DNA of 64,000 nucleotides from Parasponia andersonii (taxonomy: Eukaryota; Streptophyta; Magnoliopsida; Rosales; Cannabaceae): contig JXTB01000109.1 of NCBI GenBank assembly GCA_002914805.1, positions 727,074 to 791,073 of the forward strand, in the 5' to 3' direction. The notes under the pieces were generated by a model. The model did no database searches. It was not told the origin of the DNA and was given only the letters and a program-made list of their open reading frames with translations. Shown in pieces: positions 47,901 to 60,299 of this stretch (positions within the stretch are counted from its first letter, which is position 1; every line of letters starts with the position of its first letter). Made by a program: the position numbers and the translations under genes.

Positions 47901-48313
47901 ACTTAAAAGGAGGTCAACCCAAATGACTGACTGAAAGATGAGATATATTACTCCTTTCAATTCTATTAATGCCAAAAAAGGAAAAACCAAAAAAAAAAAA
48001 GGAAAGAAGGAAAGGGTTGCAGCAGCAGAACTCAACTATGACAATTTAGTGCTCAACCGTAGGTCCAGACTATCATTCTTAGAAAATTATTCATATTTTG
48101 AAGTAAAAAAGAAAGTAAAAGATTATTTCTTGCCAAAGCCAAGTTACAAGACAATTTTTTTTTTTTTTTTTCATTTACTAAACAGTAGGCATACTTAGAT
48201 GAAAGACAATAAGCTAGAAAATCCAAACACGTTCTACAATATACTAAAGTTTATGACATAAGGATTAGAGGCTACAATCTGCAGCTTCAGGCTTTGTTTT
48301 TCTGGCCTTTTCT
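43026..48313. other. Large intergenic region without supported genes
   Basis: About 5.3 kb between the long-TIR element and the first LSI2-like gene. It is AT-rich with homopolymer runs (44047-44076 T-run, 44935-44954 A-run, 45989-46000 and 46049-46060 T-runs) and a (TA)n at 46610-46625. A 43-codon acidic open stretch at 44085-44222 (minus) is the only coding-like piece and has no neighbours to splice to. About 43640-43695 vaguely resembles the dispersed repeat at 95-190 and 14190-14290. Confidence 0.35.
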
Positions 48314-50309
48314 CTAACTCCTAATAAGTAGTAAGCCAATAGCTGTTACTATGAGAGTGGAGGGAAAACCGAACTTGAGATGAGTCCAGAAGGCGAGATT
48401 GTAGCCGAGGGGCTTAGCTCGGCGAGCCTGCTCGCATACGATCAAGTTTGCAGCCGAACCCAACAATGAGAGGTTTCCAGCAACTGTGCTAACCCAAGCC
48501 AAGATGAGCCATGCCCTTTTCTCTTCACTTGGAGATATTGCTGCTGCTGAGGCTGCCACTCTTCCTCCAAGTAGGAGAACTGAAAAACAAATATGGGCAA
48601 TATGTCTAAGAAACTTGAAAAACAGACTTCTCTATGGAGAGTAGACCATATCATTTTGAAGAGAAAAGCTCATATAAGAAAAGCTTCAGATTTCAGGAGA
48701 AATTGAATATGTCAGCTCATGTAGTTGAAGACACAAATCAGAAAATGGAAACTTAGGTGGGATGGCAATTAATGTTATCGTTACCAGAGTAACAGAGAGA
48801 AGTTATTGATGATCTGGTAAAACAATCATTTGAAGTCTTTAGCCTTACCAGTAGGTACATTTGAAGCAACATTTGAGAGGACAAGTATGACAATGGCAAG
48901 GACCGCAACACCACCAGCATGATCGATCCGTGAATGAGGTTCCATTAGATTCCATAGAGTGCTAGGAATACCTGTTCTGTTAAAGCCATCCACTGTGATG
49001 AACATTCCACAGAAGAAGACCAAGAGAGAATAGGAGACCTTCAAAAGTCAAGAGGAAAAATATGTAAGAGTTACTTGTATACGAAGTAAAAGAGATGACT
49101 TTCCATATAGTTAGCTTTTAAACCAGTGAGGGTCAAGAGGTTACTCACCTTGTCGAGGCACGGTCCAGCGTCCTTGAAATCAAGGACCATAAGAACAAGG
49201 GCTGCTGTCAGTACAGTCCATGACATGTTCAGCCCCATAAGCAATGCAATAAGCATTCCAAGAGTGACAAGGTAAAGACAGGCTTTCCATGATTTTCTCC
49301 TCCATTTCTTGATCAAGGTCTCCTTTTTCTCAGTAGGCTCGATTGGGATTCCAGCTTCGATGCAATTCGCCATTTCCATAAGTCCATGTTCTCCCTCCAC
49401 AGCAATCTTTTCCTCCAACTTTCTTGCAAACGAATCTACTGCAGCTACTTCCCTTGTAGCATTTGAGTTCCTACCAGACTCAACATCGCCACTTGGGGAC
49501 CTGCGAAGATCGCCTCCTGCAGAAAAGCTCACTCGGTTTGGAGGGCTTCGAGGATCAATGGATTCGGACGTGGGATTGTGTTCAAAAGATGGCCTATGTG
49601 ACATGTGAACTGGTGAGAACTGGTGTGAAGCTGCATCATCCGGAGAAATCACCTCCTCAAGAGCCGTCTCTTCATCTTTCTTCATGTATAATATCTTCCA
49701 GTACATGCCTAGAAGAATCGCAGCATTAATGACAATCCCCACAATCATTGCAGGGAGAATTCCCAACAAGAAATCCCCAAAAGAGATGCCACTCTGAATG
49801 GCAATAATCAGATTCTGGGGGTTGCCTATTGGAGTTGCTGAAGATCCAACATTAGCACTTGAGGCCAATGCTAGCAACAAAGGGTGGGGTGGTATATTGT
49901 TTTGCCTGGCGATTTTCAAGATGAACTCAGTTAGAAGGACACAACATGTGTCATTAGTGAAGAGTGCGCTTGACACTGCGGTGAAAATGCAGATTCTGCA
50001 GAGCAAGTCCTTGGCACCACGGCTCTTCCACGAAAACAATATGCCCAAGTACTTGAAAGCATTTGCTCTTTCGAGATAGATACTCACAACCATAGTCCCA
50101 AAAAGAAGGCCAAGGACGGAGAGGTCGATGGCTGCATATGCTTGTGCTGGTGTTATGACTCTGAAGACGATCATCAGCATGGCGCCAAGGAGAGAGCCTG
50201 CAGTTCTTCCAATTGGCAGAAATGGAACGGCTGGGAAAACTGCCAGAATCCAGAAGAGTCCAAAAGCAATTGAACCAAGGACCACTTTTTCAGGTGAAGC
50301 CAAAGTCAT
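48314..50309 (-). CDS. LSI2-like anion/metalloid efflux transporter, copy A, 538 aa
   Basis: Member of the ArsB/NhaD (ion transporter) superfamily, closest in wording to the plant silicon efflux transporter Lsi2 and its dicot relatives. Lsi2 exports silicic acid (and arsenite in rice) at the plasma membrane in exchange for protons. Exons on minus: 49149-50309, 48849-49038, 48314-48579 (1617 nt in frame). Seen: [13 protein letters not shown] (31-43), [13 protein letters not shown] (117-129), [17 protein letters not shown] (150-166), several hydrophobic spans consistent with about 9-12 membrane helices, a hydrophilic loop (about 209-335), [38 protein letters not shown] and [17 protein letters not shown]. 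Loop and ends vary between homologues. It is the downstream member of a tandem pair with the gene at 54075. Substrate specificity in this plant is unknown; dicot LSI2-like proteins need not move silicon. Confidence 0.9.
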
Positions 50310-52388
50310 TTTGCTGAGATGTGTGTTTGTTGTTGATCAAGCTTTGCTTAAGAGTTCAAGACCTGCTGCTTATTAAAAAGAACATGCAGCTTATTAAAAA
50401 AAAAGATAACACAGATTCTAAAGGAAAAAGAACATGTAGAAACCTATGTACTTATGGTAGTCACGTAAAAATAGAACTGCTGCTTCCATGGCAAAATATG
50501 CGAGGATATAAACAAAAAGCAGACTTTCAAGCCCTTTTAGGTAAACAGATTGATGTAGTCATAAGAGAAAAGGTGCTAACATGAATGACAAGAGAAAAGT
50601 TTCTGATTTCATTCCAGAAATATAACTAGAGAACTTCAAATGCATGTTGGACTATAGAAGAAAACTGATATAACATCAGAAAAAGACTCCTAAAGACCAC
50701 AGAACCAGCTTCTCACATGAGATTGGTAGGACTACATACTGAAAACAAGCTACAGCACTCACTTCAGCTCATAATATATAGACATAGCACACATGCATGG
50801 CCTCCGCTGTTGAAGCAATATGTACAATGTTGTAACATAAATGAGTGCAAATTAGTCTTAAAAAAAACATGCATGATGGTCAAGTTATAGCTTTAAGGCT
50901 AGCGAAAAAGCTCAGCTTGATTCCTTTGGAGGTTTCTTTGGCTATACAGAAAAGAGAATAGTCACCTGAAGGTGAAGCTAATGCCAGACTACTGATTTTT
51001 TGCACTTTCTCTCTGGATATGCGGTCCAAGAACCTAAGCAATAGAGTCTTACATATATAACTTGTTTGGAGAGTGAGAAAAGAAAAACGTGCATGCACAC
51101 AGTTGAGAGTCTCATTATGAAAAAAAGAAAAAAATACATAAAAAATACAAAAACGTGCATAAAGAAATAGTGATGGAGTTGGTGCATGTAATACTAAAAC
51201 AAAAAGAAGAAGCCAACAGAACAGGGCCGGGAGTAGGTTATGGTGTACGTATACGAGGAATTATGCTTGTTCTAAACCAAAAATAATATCTAGTTTGAAA
51301 AGGGTATTTCATTCTTGAGCTATATAAACTACTTCTCATGAAATATAAACAAATTTTAAAATGTTATATTATGTACCGTCCAAGCAAATCCTGAAGTAGC
51401 AATAGCATTACGCGTCTCTCTAAGATAGGATATTGGAAAAATGAATGCATAATAGGGCCATAAAATCACAGAGATGCACTAGGCTTCATGGCCAAGTTGG
51501 TTCTTAAACCAAGTTCAACAAATATAATGTATAGTATTTATATTATATACTTTATTCAACAAACACAAAGTACGAATATAATTTATAATATACACACACA
51601 GCCATATGTAGTACTATTGGATTCTATTCACAAAGAAAGTGAAAAAAAAAAAAAGAAAAAGAAAAAGAAAAAGAAGAGAACTAGATTCCACTTTCCCATT
51701 TCACAACAGAGAAGAAGTAAAAGAAAAAAATTGCTTTTGGTTGACCCTTTAAACATGTAATTGTGATCAACTATTATAAGCCTTTGATGTGATAAAACCA
51801 AAATGCATGGGGATCAATGCAAGTGAATACCAACGTGAATAAATCTCATCCAATGTAGAAAAAGTTGGCAAGCACTTGCCAACCTGTAGTACCCTTTTAA
51901 ATAGCTTGCTAATTATCCTATTAGAGCTTTAATACAAGTTTTGACATAAACTAATAAGTAGTTAAGCAACTTCGAACCGACCGATAATGCGAATTATGTA
52001 CTTAATTAGAGTTTTTAGCACATACTAACTGTGGTGATGATGACTGAGTTGTTGCTTTGTGGTTGACTGGTTCAGAGTTATTTAAAAAATTTACTTACTT
52101 TACTTGGCTACAAGCAGTACTAATGGAGCCCACTCAGAGCAGATGGTGATTAAACAATTATGGATATTTTGTTTCCTTTCTATTCTCTTCCTTCATGGAT
52201 TTTGAGGTGGATGTCACTGCTACCTAGCATATGCGCATTTCCCAGTTGAAAGACAGACACTATAGTTATATGCTAAAACAAAGATATGCCTTGAGAACCA
52301 AAAAAACTGAATGATTTTGTCCATTTATCTATATTATAATACTGATGTAAAAGTTAATTTGCCATGTCATATTCCACCTTCTCTCTAT

Positions 52389-52423
<35 letters not shown>

Positions 52424-54074
52424 GACTATATTTACAAACACTTGTATTAATTATGTATACATTATATAGTAAGCTTTTGCTTAATTAAATGTTGAGTTAG
52501 CTCACATGATTGATCAGCACTGGACCGCATTGGCTACTTTAGTTGTTTACTTAATGACATGTAACAGTTGTAGGGTAAGATATTATCCTAGTGGAGATAT
52601 GGAGTTGAGATAACATTCTCTTAAGCTCATCAAGTTTATATAAAATATCTAAAAAAGTTGGGTCAAAATGTAATACATCATTAATTTAGCTTCCAACATA
52701 ATATTGGAATGAATTGTGTTGCCTATTTATTTGTTGAGTTGTCACTTTCAGTGATTTACTCCGATAAATTACCTCATATACTAACAATGGAAATTCTCTG
52801 TTTGTCCTTCCCAAATGCACAATAGAGCAATGTCTATGCATATGCATATATATGATGTGTATATGCATTTTCATATATAGCTTAGTTAGATAACAAAGCC
52901 TGTGATGGAGGCAAGAATATTGTTATTGGTTGATTTTCACAAGGGTTGGCTCCAGATTAGAGCCTCCACTTTATTTTGATTGGATCCAATATTACTTTTG
53001 GTGAAAAGAGAGACGTAAGCTATCTCCTACCATGAAGATAATGACCATTCTACTACTATTTCGTTTATGATATTATTGGTTGATCACAGTATTAAAGTGA
53101 GAAACATAAACTTTTCCTCTTTAATGAACAATAACGATCCACTTGTTCAAATTCAGCTTTTGTTCTTCCGTGAATTCTATCCACCCAGTTATTTAATCTA
53201 ATACAAGAACATAATATAAAAAGAGTGTTTATGTAATGGACTCCACATTCGACATTTCTGTGCCACAAATCTCGAACCGACTAGCTTACCTTATATATAA
53301 AAGTCAAGGAGCAAGTCAAGCAAATCAGGTGAAAAAAGGAAAGTAAGAAGGCATAATATATATATATATATATATACATATCTGTGGGTCCATCTATACT
53401 TCCTTAAGTGTAAATTTGGGCACTAGTGTCCCAAGCAAAAAGCAAAGAAACACGTTTTTCAATGCTTATTTTCTTTGAAAAATAATTTTCGGTTTTTAAA
53501 ATTTGCTTTTTATTCATGTGTAATATTTTCACTTGAAACTGTGTAATATTTTTGCTTTGGGCACTGATGCCTGCCTCATTATCTGATGAGGTATTATAGC
53601 TGAATCCTTTATATATTATCCATTTATTTACTATATCGAACCTCCTACAGTCCCATTGAACCCGATAAGCGTTGGGTGTAAACTCTAGCATATAGCTACG
53701 TAGATCTCATGAGAAATCTAAACTTTGGGAGAAAACAGTGAACCTGACCACTTGACTTACCGCGAGGTCTGCACCTCATGGTTAGGAAAGCTCAATAGTT
53801 GATAGGACTCAAATGCAATGCTTTCATACTTTATCATTAAACAATTGCACTTACAAAGATCCACTATAAGGGGGAAAAAAAACAACGGATTAAACACCCT
53901 GCAGCTTTAGTCTACTTACCTAACAAGCACACTTCCTTACATAAAGATAGACTAACAAAGATAAACCACATGACCACAAACTTAGCATGATGTAGGTGCC
54001 GTTGAATCTTGTAGCAAAATCCTTGGCCTTTTGTTACTTCCATATAATTCAAGTCCAAACCTTAGTAGCTAAAA
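50310..54074. other. Intergenic region between the two LSI2-like genes
   Basis: It holds the promoter and leader of copy A (upstream of 50309 on the minus strand) and the 3' flank of copy B. Simple repeats: A/AG-rich tract 51640-51680, (CT)n at 52397-52422, (TA)n at 53357-53376. No additional gene, and no third LSI2-like relic, was seen. Confidence 0.45.
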
Positions 54075-56760
54075 TCAACCCCTTATGAGTGCGAGGCCAA
54101 TAGCCGTGACAAGGAGGGTTGAGGGAAGGCCAAACTTGAGGTGAGTCCAAAAGGAGAGGGTGTACTTGAAAGACGGAGCTCGACGAGCCTGCTCACAAAC
54201 GATTAGATTCGCAGCCGAACCCGGCAGTGACAGATTTCCAGCAACTGTGCTCACCCATGCCAATATAAGCCATGCTTTTTTCACTTCATGTGGAGATATG
54301 GCGGCTGCCTGGGCTGCAACTCTTCCTCCAAGCAGAAGAACTGAATAGACAAATAAAGAAAGGAACAAATGAACTTTCATGCAACTAAAAATGCCTTTTA
54401 CTATGTCAAGGACTATATTCGTATTTGTTTTAATAATAACTCAGCTACCATATTGTACTCCAATAAATATGTAGGAAGTCTTCAAAATAGAGCCATTCCT
54501 TAGAATTGTACAGGATCAATTGCATAATAATACTATAAGACTAATTGCCTTAAAACAGATGCGGTAGACTAGCTAATATATCCAAAACTCAATGAGAACT
54601 ATTTATTAGTTTCTGATAGCATGCCAACTGGGTAGTATTCCATTTTCAAATTGACTGAATGAGCAAAGGGATGGAAACATACAAAGTGTTTGTGGAAGAA
54701 AAAAAGAGAGACAGAAAGAACAACTATTGTGGAAAGTAAATGATTCTAAAAATTGAAGGAGCTGCTTTGTTTAAAAATTATAGGAATGACATGTAGTGTA
54801 CTTATGGGGCCATAGTGATATGAATCAGGATGTTAGTTTAATTAATTTAGACTGAAAAAAAATATTGTGTGTGTATGTTCATAAGACACCAAATTAGAAA
54901 CCAAGTGACATTTTTGTCATAGACAGGGGAAGGTAGATGCCATTTGTATAATTTATTCAAGCCCATGTTGGAGCCCATGTAGCTTTGGAGCAATGAGAAA
55001 ATAATTTCTGGAATGAAGCTAGTTATGTCCAGCACAACTTATTCTATTGGAAAATTCCCTTAAACAATGAGAATTTACAACTTGAATGAACTACTCAAAA
55101 GTTCTAAGCTTTTTTTTTCTTGTAAAAAAGAGAAGGTTTTCAATGGAAACACTCGAAGACATAAGCTAAGGAAGATGGTATTAGATGAAAGGTACTCTCA
55201 CTAAACTTGTCACAACAATTATCGAGCAACACTATGCATATACACTTGTGTAGCAGCAACGTACCTGTAGGGACATTTGAAGCAACATTTGAGAGCACAA
55301 GTATGACAAGGGCAAGCATTATCATGCCCGAAACATGATTAATCTCGGCATGAGGCTTTGTAAGGTTCCAGAGGGTGCTAGGTATCCCGGTTTCGTTAAA
55401 TCCTTCAACAGTGATGAACATTCCACAGAAAAGTAGCAAAAGAGAGTAGGAGACCTGATTCAAGAAGATATGAACAAATCTGTGTCAAAAGGAGAGTTAT
55501 GCAAAGTGTTAAAAATTCTAGTAATATGCTTTTAATTGAAAACTAGTTATTCGGTAAGAGTATGTGGTGTTCAGATTTGACCTTATCAAGGCAAGGCCCG
55601 GCATCTTTGAAATCAATGACGACAAGGAAAAGAGATGCTGTAATCACAGTCCATGACATGTTCAAACCCAATAGTAAAGCAATCAGCATACCAGTAGTGA
55701 CAAGGTAAACACATATCTTCCATGCCATTCTCTTCCATGCATTGGCTAATCCTTCCTTTTCTGTGACAGACTCTGGCAGAACGACATCTGTTGTGTCTTT
55801 CATTTTCTCTGTACTCTCATTTGTTCCATCCCTAGACTCAATTGTCTGGGAAGTCGTACCACAACCTGCCATTTGTTCTGTCGCACCAACAAAGTTCCTC
55901 GCTGATTCGAGCCCACTGCTTGAAGCCACATGTGGGTCATGTTCTGTTGAACTTGAGCAGATATCACCACTTTCCAAGTCACCTTGTCCGTCATTTAAAC
56001 TCGGGGAGTCTACTTCCTTCGCAGCTTCTGACACAGGACTTCCTTCACTGAGGTTTGAATTTATGGCATGCGAAGGAGAAGTTGCAGCTTTCGCAAAAGT
56101 TCCTTCCTCCAAAGCGATTTCTTGGTCTATTTTAGGAGACAATACCTTCCAATACATGCATAGGAGAAGTGACATATTCACGATGACACCAATTAGCATG
56201 GCAGGGAGGAGTCCCAACAGAAACTGTCCGAAGGAAATTTTGCTTTGTGTGGCAATGACCAAGTTTTGTGGATTGCCAATAGGAGTCGCAGAAGAGCCAA
56301 TGTTTGCACTTGAGGCTAAGGCCAGCAAGAAGGGGTGGGGTGGGACATTGTTTTGCTTTGCGGTTCTCAAAACAAACTCTGTGAGGACAATGCAACTGGT
56401 GTCATTAGTAAACAATGCACTTGACAGTGCAGAAATTATGCAGATTCGGCAAAGCAAATCCTTTGCCCCTTGACACTTCCACGAGAGCAACTGACCCACG
56501 TATTTAAACAAGTCGGCTCTTTCAAGAAAGATACCAACAACCATGGTTCCGAAAAGAAGGCCAAGGACTGAGAGATCAATGGCATCATAAGCTTGCTCTG
56601 GAGTTATGACCTTAAAGATTATCATAAGTATGGCTCCTAGGAGGGACCCTGCGGTCCTGCCTATAGGTAGTAAAGGAACTGAAGGGAAAACTGCCATGAC
56701 CCAGAAAACTGCAAAGGCAATTGAACCTAGCACTACCTTGTCGATAGATGCCAGCGCCAT
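54075..56760 (-). CDS. LSI2-like anion/metalloid efflux transporter, copy B, 544 aa
   Basis: Paralogue of copy A with the same three-exon structure: 55582-56760, 55265-55454, 54075-54340 (1635 nt in frame). Exons 2 (190 nt) and 3 (266 nt) are exactly the same length as in copy A. Only exon 1 differs, through the central loop. Seen: [16 protein letters not shown] start as in rice Lsi2, [81 protein letters not shown], and [17 protein letters not shown]. The central loop (about 209-343) is Ser/Thr/Glu-rich and quite different from copy A. The intron 1 donor is GTCAAA, weaker than the GTGAGT of copy A, but the only one that joins in phase. Expected role: plasma-membrane efflux of a small uncharged or anionic metalloid species, by family. 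Confidence 0.9.
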
Positions 56761-59700
56761 TTCTGAAACTAGAGAAACTACAACTGTTTAAATCAAATGG
56801 TTGGAACTACAGAAGCTGCTTGCATACGAAGTATCTAGCTAGCTCCTTCCGACTTTATAGAAGGAGAGAAAGACAAGGAAATGAATCGAGTGAAAGTGAA
56901 CTCTGATGGGGATCAGATTCCAAATTATTATAAATAAAAATTGCTAGACCTGATAGAAGAAACGAGAAGTATACAAAGAGAAGCACACGTAACAGAGTTT
57001 TAAAGCAAGTTTGTGGTTCGGTAAGTAATGACCTGTTCTGTTCTGCGTATTGATTCCCACATGTACTGCTACTGAAAATATCTTAGATGCTAAAAGTAAA
57101 CCAGAAATGATAGCCTTTCTAGAAATTTACAGTTATTTAACCAAATGGGATCCTGTTAGAACACTGTAAGTCGTGGGGGCTAACCACAATTTTTGACCGA
57201 AAAAATTATTTTGACTCGCTCGCTTCAGTGCTTCTGTTAAACAAATCAGACCAAGCGTAACTTTGATTAACTTAAAAGACCAAACAAATCAGACCAAGCG
57301 TAACTTGATTAACTTAAAAGACCAAACAACTCGAGTTATAATGACACTGCGAAAGCAATGAGATCAATGATCACAAAAACCATACAAGTTCATCTAAGTA
57401 CTATTGAATGGAAGCTTTCGAGTCAACCCGAATTCTTAGACAGCAGGCAAATACCTCAACATGAAGAAAACCACAAGACTACCACCACGAGGATAAGTAC
57501 CCGAGCGTGCCTGTGCAAAATGATAAAACTATATTAGCCTCACTTCAATAGAAATCAATGCTTACAATTGCAAAAGAAATGAATCATCAAGGCCTTTTTA
57601 TAAGTCAAACTTTTTTTGTCTTTTTTCCTCCCATATAACGAAAAATTCGATCTTCAAATGGATGTTTTCCAAGTGGTACTCTAGCAGACAGATATTCATC
57701 AGCATCAATCACATGACCCCACTTTGACAAAGATATCTTGGAGGTAAGCATTCATAAAATTGGTACAAGTTCACGCAGTCGTTCACTGACCGACTTTAAT
57801 GCAACAAAGAGGGAAATAAGAACTAACACAACACCATTATTTAGATACGACATCACGACGCGAAACTTTCATGTCTTGGAGTGCAATGTTTTCAATGTCT
57901 AGTTCTGAACAAGTGGGTACTGAAAGTGAGCTTATCATGCAAAGAGAAGCCAAGTGGTGAAGGAACAACGTCGTACGGTGTCAAAAAAAAAGTGACCAAA
58001 AAGTGCGAAAATTGAGTTTTTGGGGATAAGAGTTGAGCTAACCTTCATTGAAGAAGTTGGTTGAGTGGTAGTTTTCTCACTACGGCAGGCTGAAAAGGTT
58101 GACTTCCCTGCCTTTCTGGTCATCAAGTGGAACGAGTTCTTGTTAAACAACCAACGTGACTACTCAAAGCCACAGCTGTACGTGACAGAAACAAGATGCC
58201 ACTTTAGGAACTGACATCTAGCCAAATAACTCTTTTAACTTTTAACACAGTAGTTACCATGAAAATCCATGTGAAAGGACTAGCAGATTAACTTACCAGT
58301 ACAAAAACTATTTAGAAACACTATTTGAGACGACAAGCAAGCATGAAAATGGGAAAGCTCTGCTGTACTGTCAGGTACATGAGCAAGCATGAGGCCTTGT
58401 CAGCCTCCAAAATAATAGATGGAATGATCCATACTGAGTAAAATAAATAAACAGTAGTATTACGGCCGCCAAATTTCTGGTAGTAATGCTAAAGGGCACA
58501 ACTTGCACGCAAGTCTCATTCTACCATACATTAATAAATAAAAAAAATAAAAAAATAAAAAAAAAATGGGCATCCGTGGTTTCTTATGGTTTTCTATAAT
58601 TGTACATTTGTTTCGTATTTACGTATTCGTATTGTTTGATTATGATACAATTTACACATATGAGTTCGGGAAAAATATATCTATTATTTGATTTCGAACA
58701 CGATTGCTGACATTATCTTACTCCGGAAAACAAGAATTACCACACTAAACTCGAAGCATGACTCAAAAATCAACAAATCAATTGGAAAATTTTGCACACA
58801 CGTGGCATATGACTCAAAGACAGAGAAAATAATAGATCAATCGACAGTCGTATCAGTCAACAAGGAAAAAGTTAAAAGATTCAGCATTTTGGGGTGGAAA
58901 AAAAAAAAAAAAATTCAACAAACTTACGTATGTGGTGAATGTGACGCAAGAATAGTTGAATTTTGAACCCAAATACGCAGGCACACACAGTCATTCACTC
59001 AGTGATCACTGAATCTTGGTGGCCACATTTTTCATGGTGAAGATACACATTTCTATAGGAGAGGTCACTTGGTGAAGAAGTATGTAAACGTGGGCAACAA
59101 TCCAACACTTGGGGGCAGGGCAGCAGAGACAAAGTTAGACTTGGGCAGCAATCCAAGGCCTTATCCGGGGCAGCTGGCATTTTCAATGACACACATCTCA
59201 TCCCAAACTGGGTTTCACAGAAAAAGGCCCAACAATGTTGAAATAAAATAAATAAATAAATAAATAAAGACGTACGAGAATAGAATCCCCCTCTGTCGGG
59301 TCCCCAAATTAGGTGGAGTTTATGACTTTTGAGTTAAAAAAAAAAAAAAAAAAGGTCTGTTTAATACGGTAGTGGGTTTACTTTTATACGGTATGTAATA
59401 CGATTATTCTTTTTCCTTTTTTCGTTTATCGCGTTTGTCAGCCGTATGTAGTGTGATTACACTTCCGGGGAAAAAAAATATATATATATATCAGGATAAG
59501 AGGCGCCGACTCACCTTTTTTACTATCTTTTACATTAAGTTTAATATGTTCCCATTTTTACCTTTTTTTTTTAAAAATTTGAAAAGTTCCCATTGATTGA
59601 AAAAAAAAAAAATAACAGTTAAATACTATGGAAAAAAGTGAAACTTATTAGAATGAAATAAAAAAAAAACTTGTAGAATGGGGAATTTGGAGAGCTTCTT
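56761..59700. other. Upstream region of LSI2-like copy B and further intergenic DNA
   Basis: The promoter and any spliced leader of copy B should lie here. On the minus strand, CAG/G at about 57510 and a GTATTT donor near 57453 could bound a short leader exon, but this is a guess. There is a two-copy tandem repeat of period 43 at 57239-57329 (AGACCAAGCGTAACTT in both units). No further gene is supported. 57935-58150 (minus) is open for 71 codons without family features. Confidence 0.4.
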
Positions 59701-60083
59701 TTTAGACTATGCTTGGTAGAGGGGATTTTTGAAGAGACGGAGAAAGGTGGAGGAAGAGAGACGAAGAGAGAGCTACAATCTTGTACTTGGTAAGAGGAGA
59801 GAATCCCCTTTCAAACCTATAAAAATTCATCCTCTCAAATTGAAAGGACGAGAGAAAATTAACAAAAAAAAATAAATTGACAAATTTATTTATCAAATCA
59901 ATAATTTTAAAAAGATAATATAGTAATTTTACAAATAAATACTCTTCTTCATTCATACTTTATATTATTTCTACCAAATAATTCAAATGATTACTACTCT
60001 CTTTTCCCTCTTTCATATTCTCATTCCTTCTTACACTCTCCATCCTCTCTATTCTCCTTCCCTCTTACCAAACATAGCCTAAA
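59701..60083. mobile_element. MITE with TTTAG(A/G)CTATG(C/T)TTGGTA ends, 383 bp
   Basis: The left end reads TTTAGACTATGCTTGGTA. The right end, reversed, reads TTTAGGCTATGTTTGGTA, 16 of 18 identical, and both continue into purine-rich GAGGG/GAGAG tracts. There is no coding capacity. This end type is common in plant MITEs of the hAT or Harbinger groups. The flanking T/A runs hide the target duplication, so the superfamily is open. Confidence 0.65.
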
Positions 60084-60299
60084 AAAAAATTACTATAAGT
60101 AGTTTACTAAATTTACTAATGGTATTTAAGAAATGGGTACAATTGATAAACATTCTAAAATTAAATTAAAAAAGAAAACGAATGTTGAATAAATATGTTT
60201 AAAACTACCTATGCTGTGAAATGGAAGATGACTTAGGCTTTCTTTATATGGTTTAAGTATTTGTCTAAAATTTTCAAAAAAAAAAAAAAAAACAAAGTG

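Noticed and set aside
49309-50079. Several plus-strand open frames of 88-99 codons
   Set aside because: Antisense shadows of exon 1 of LSI2-like copy A.
55742-56473. 243-codon open frame on the plus strand
   Set aside because: Antisense shadow of exon 1 of LSI2-like copy B, which has clear family motifs on the minus strand.
57935-58150. 71-codon minus-strand open frame upstream of LSI2-like copy B
   Set aside because: Some coding-like wording but no recognisable protein. May be leader sequence.
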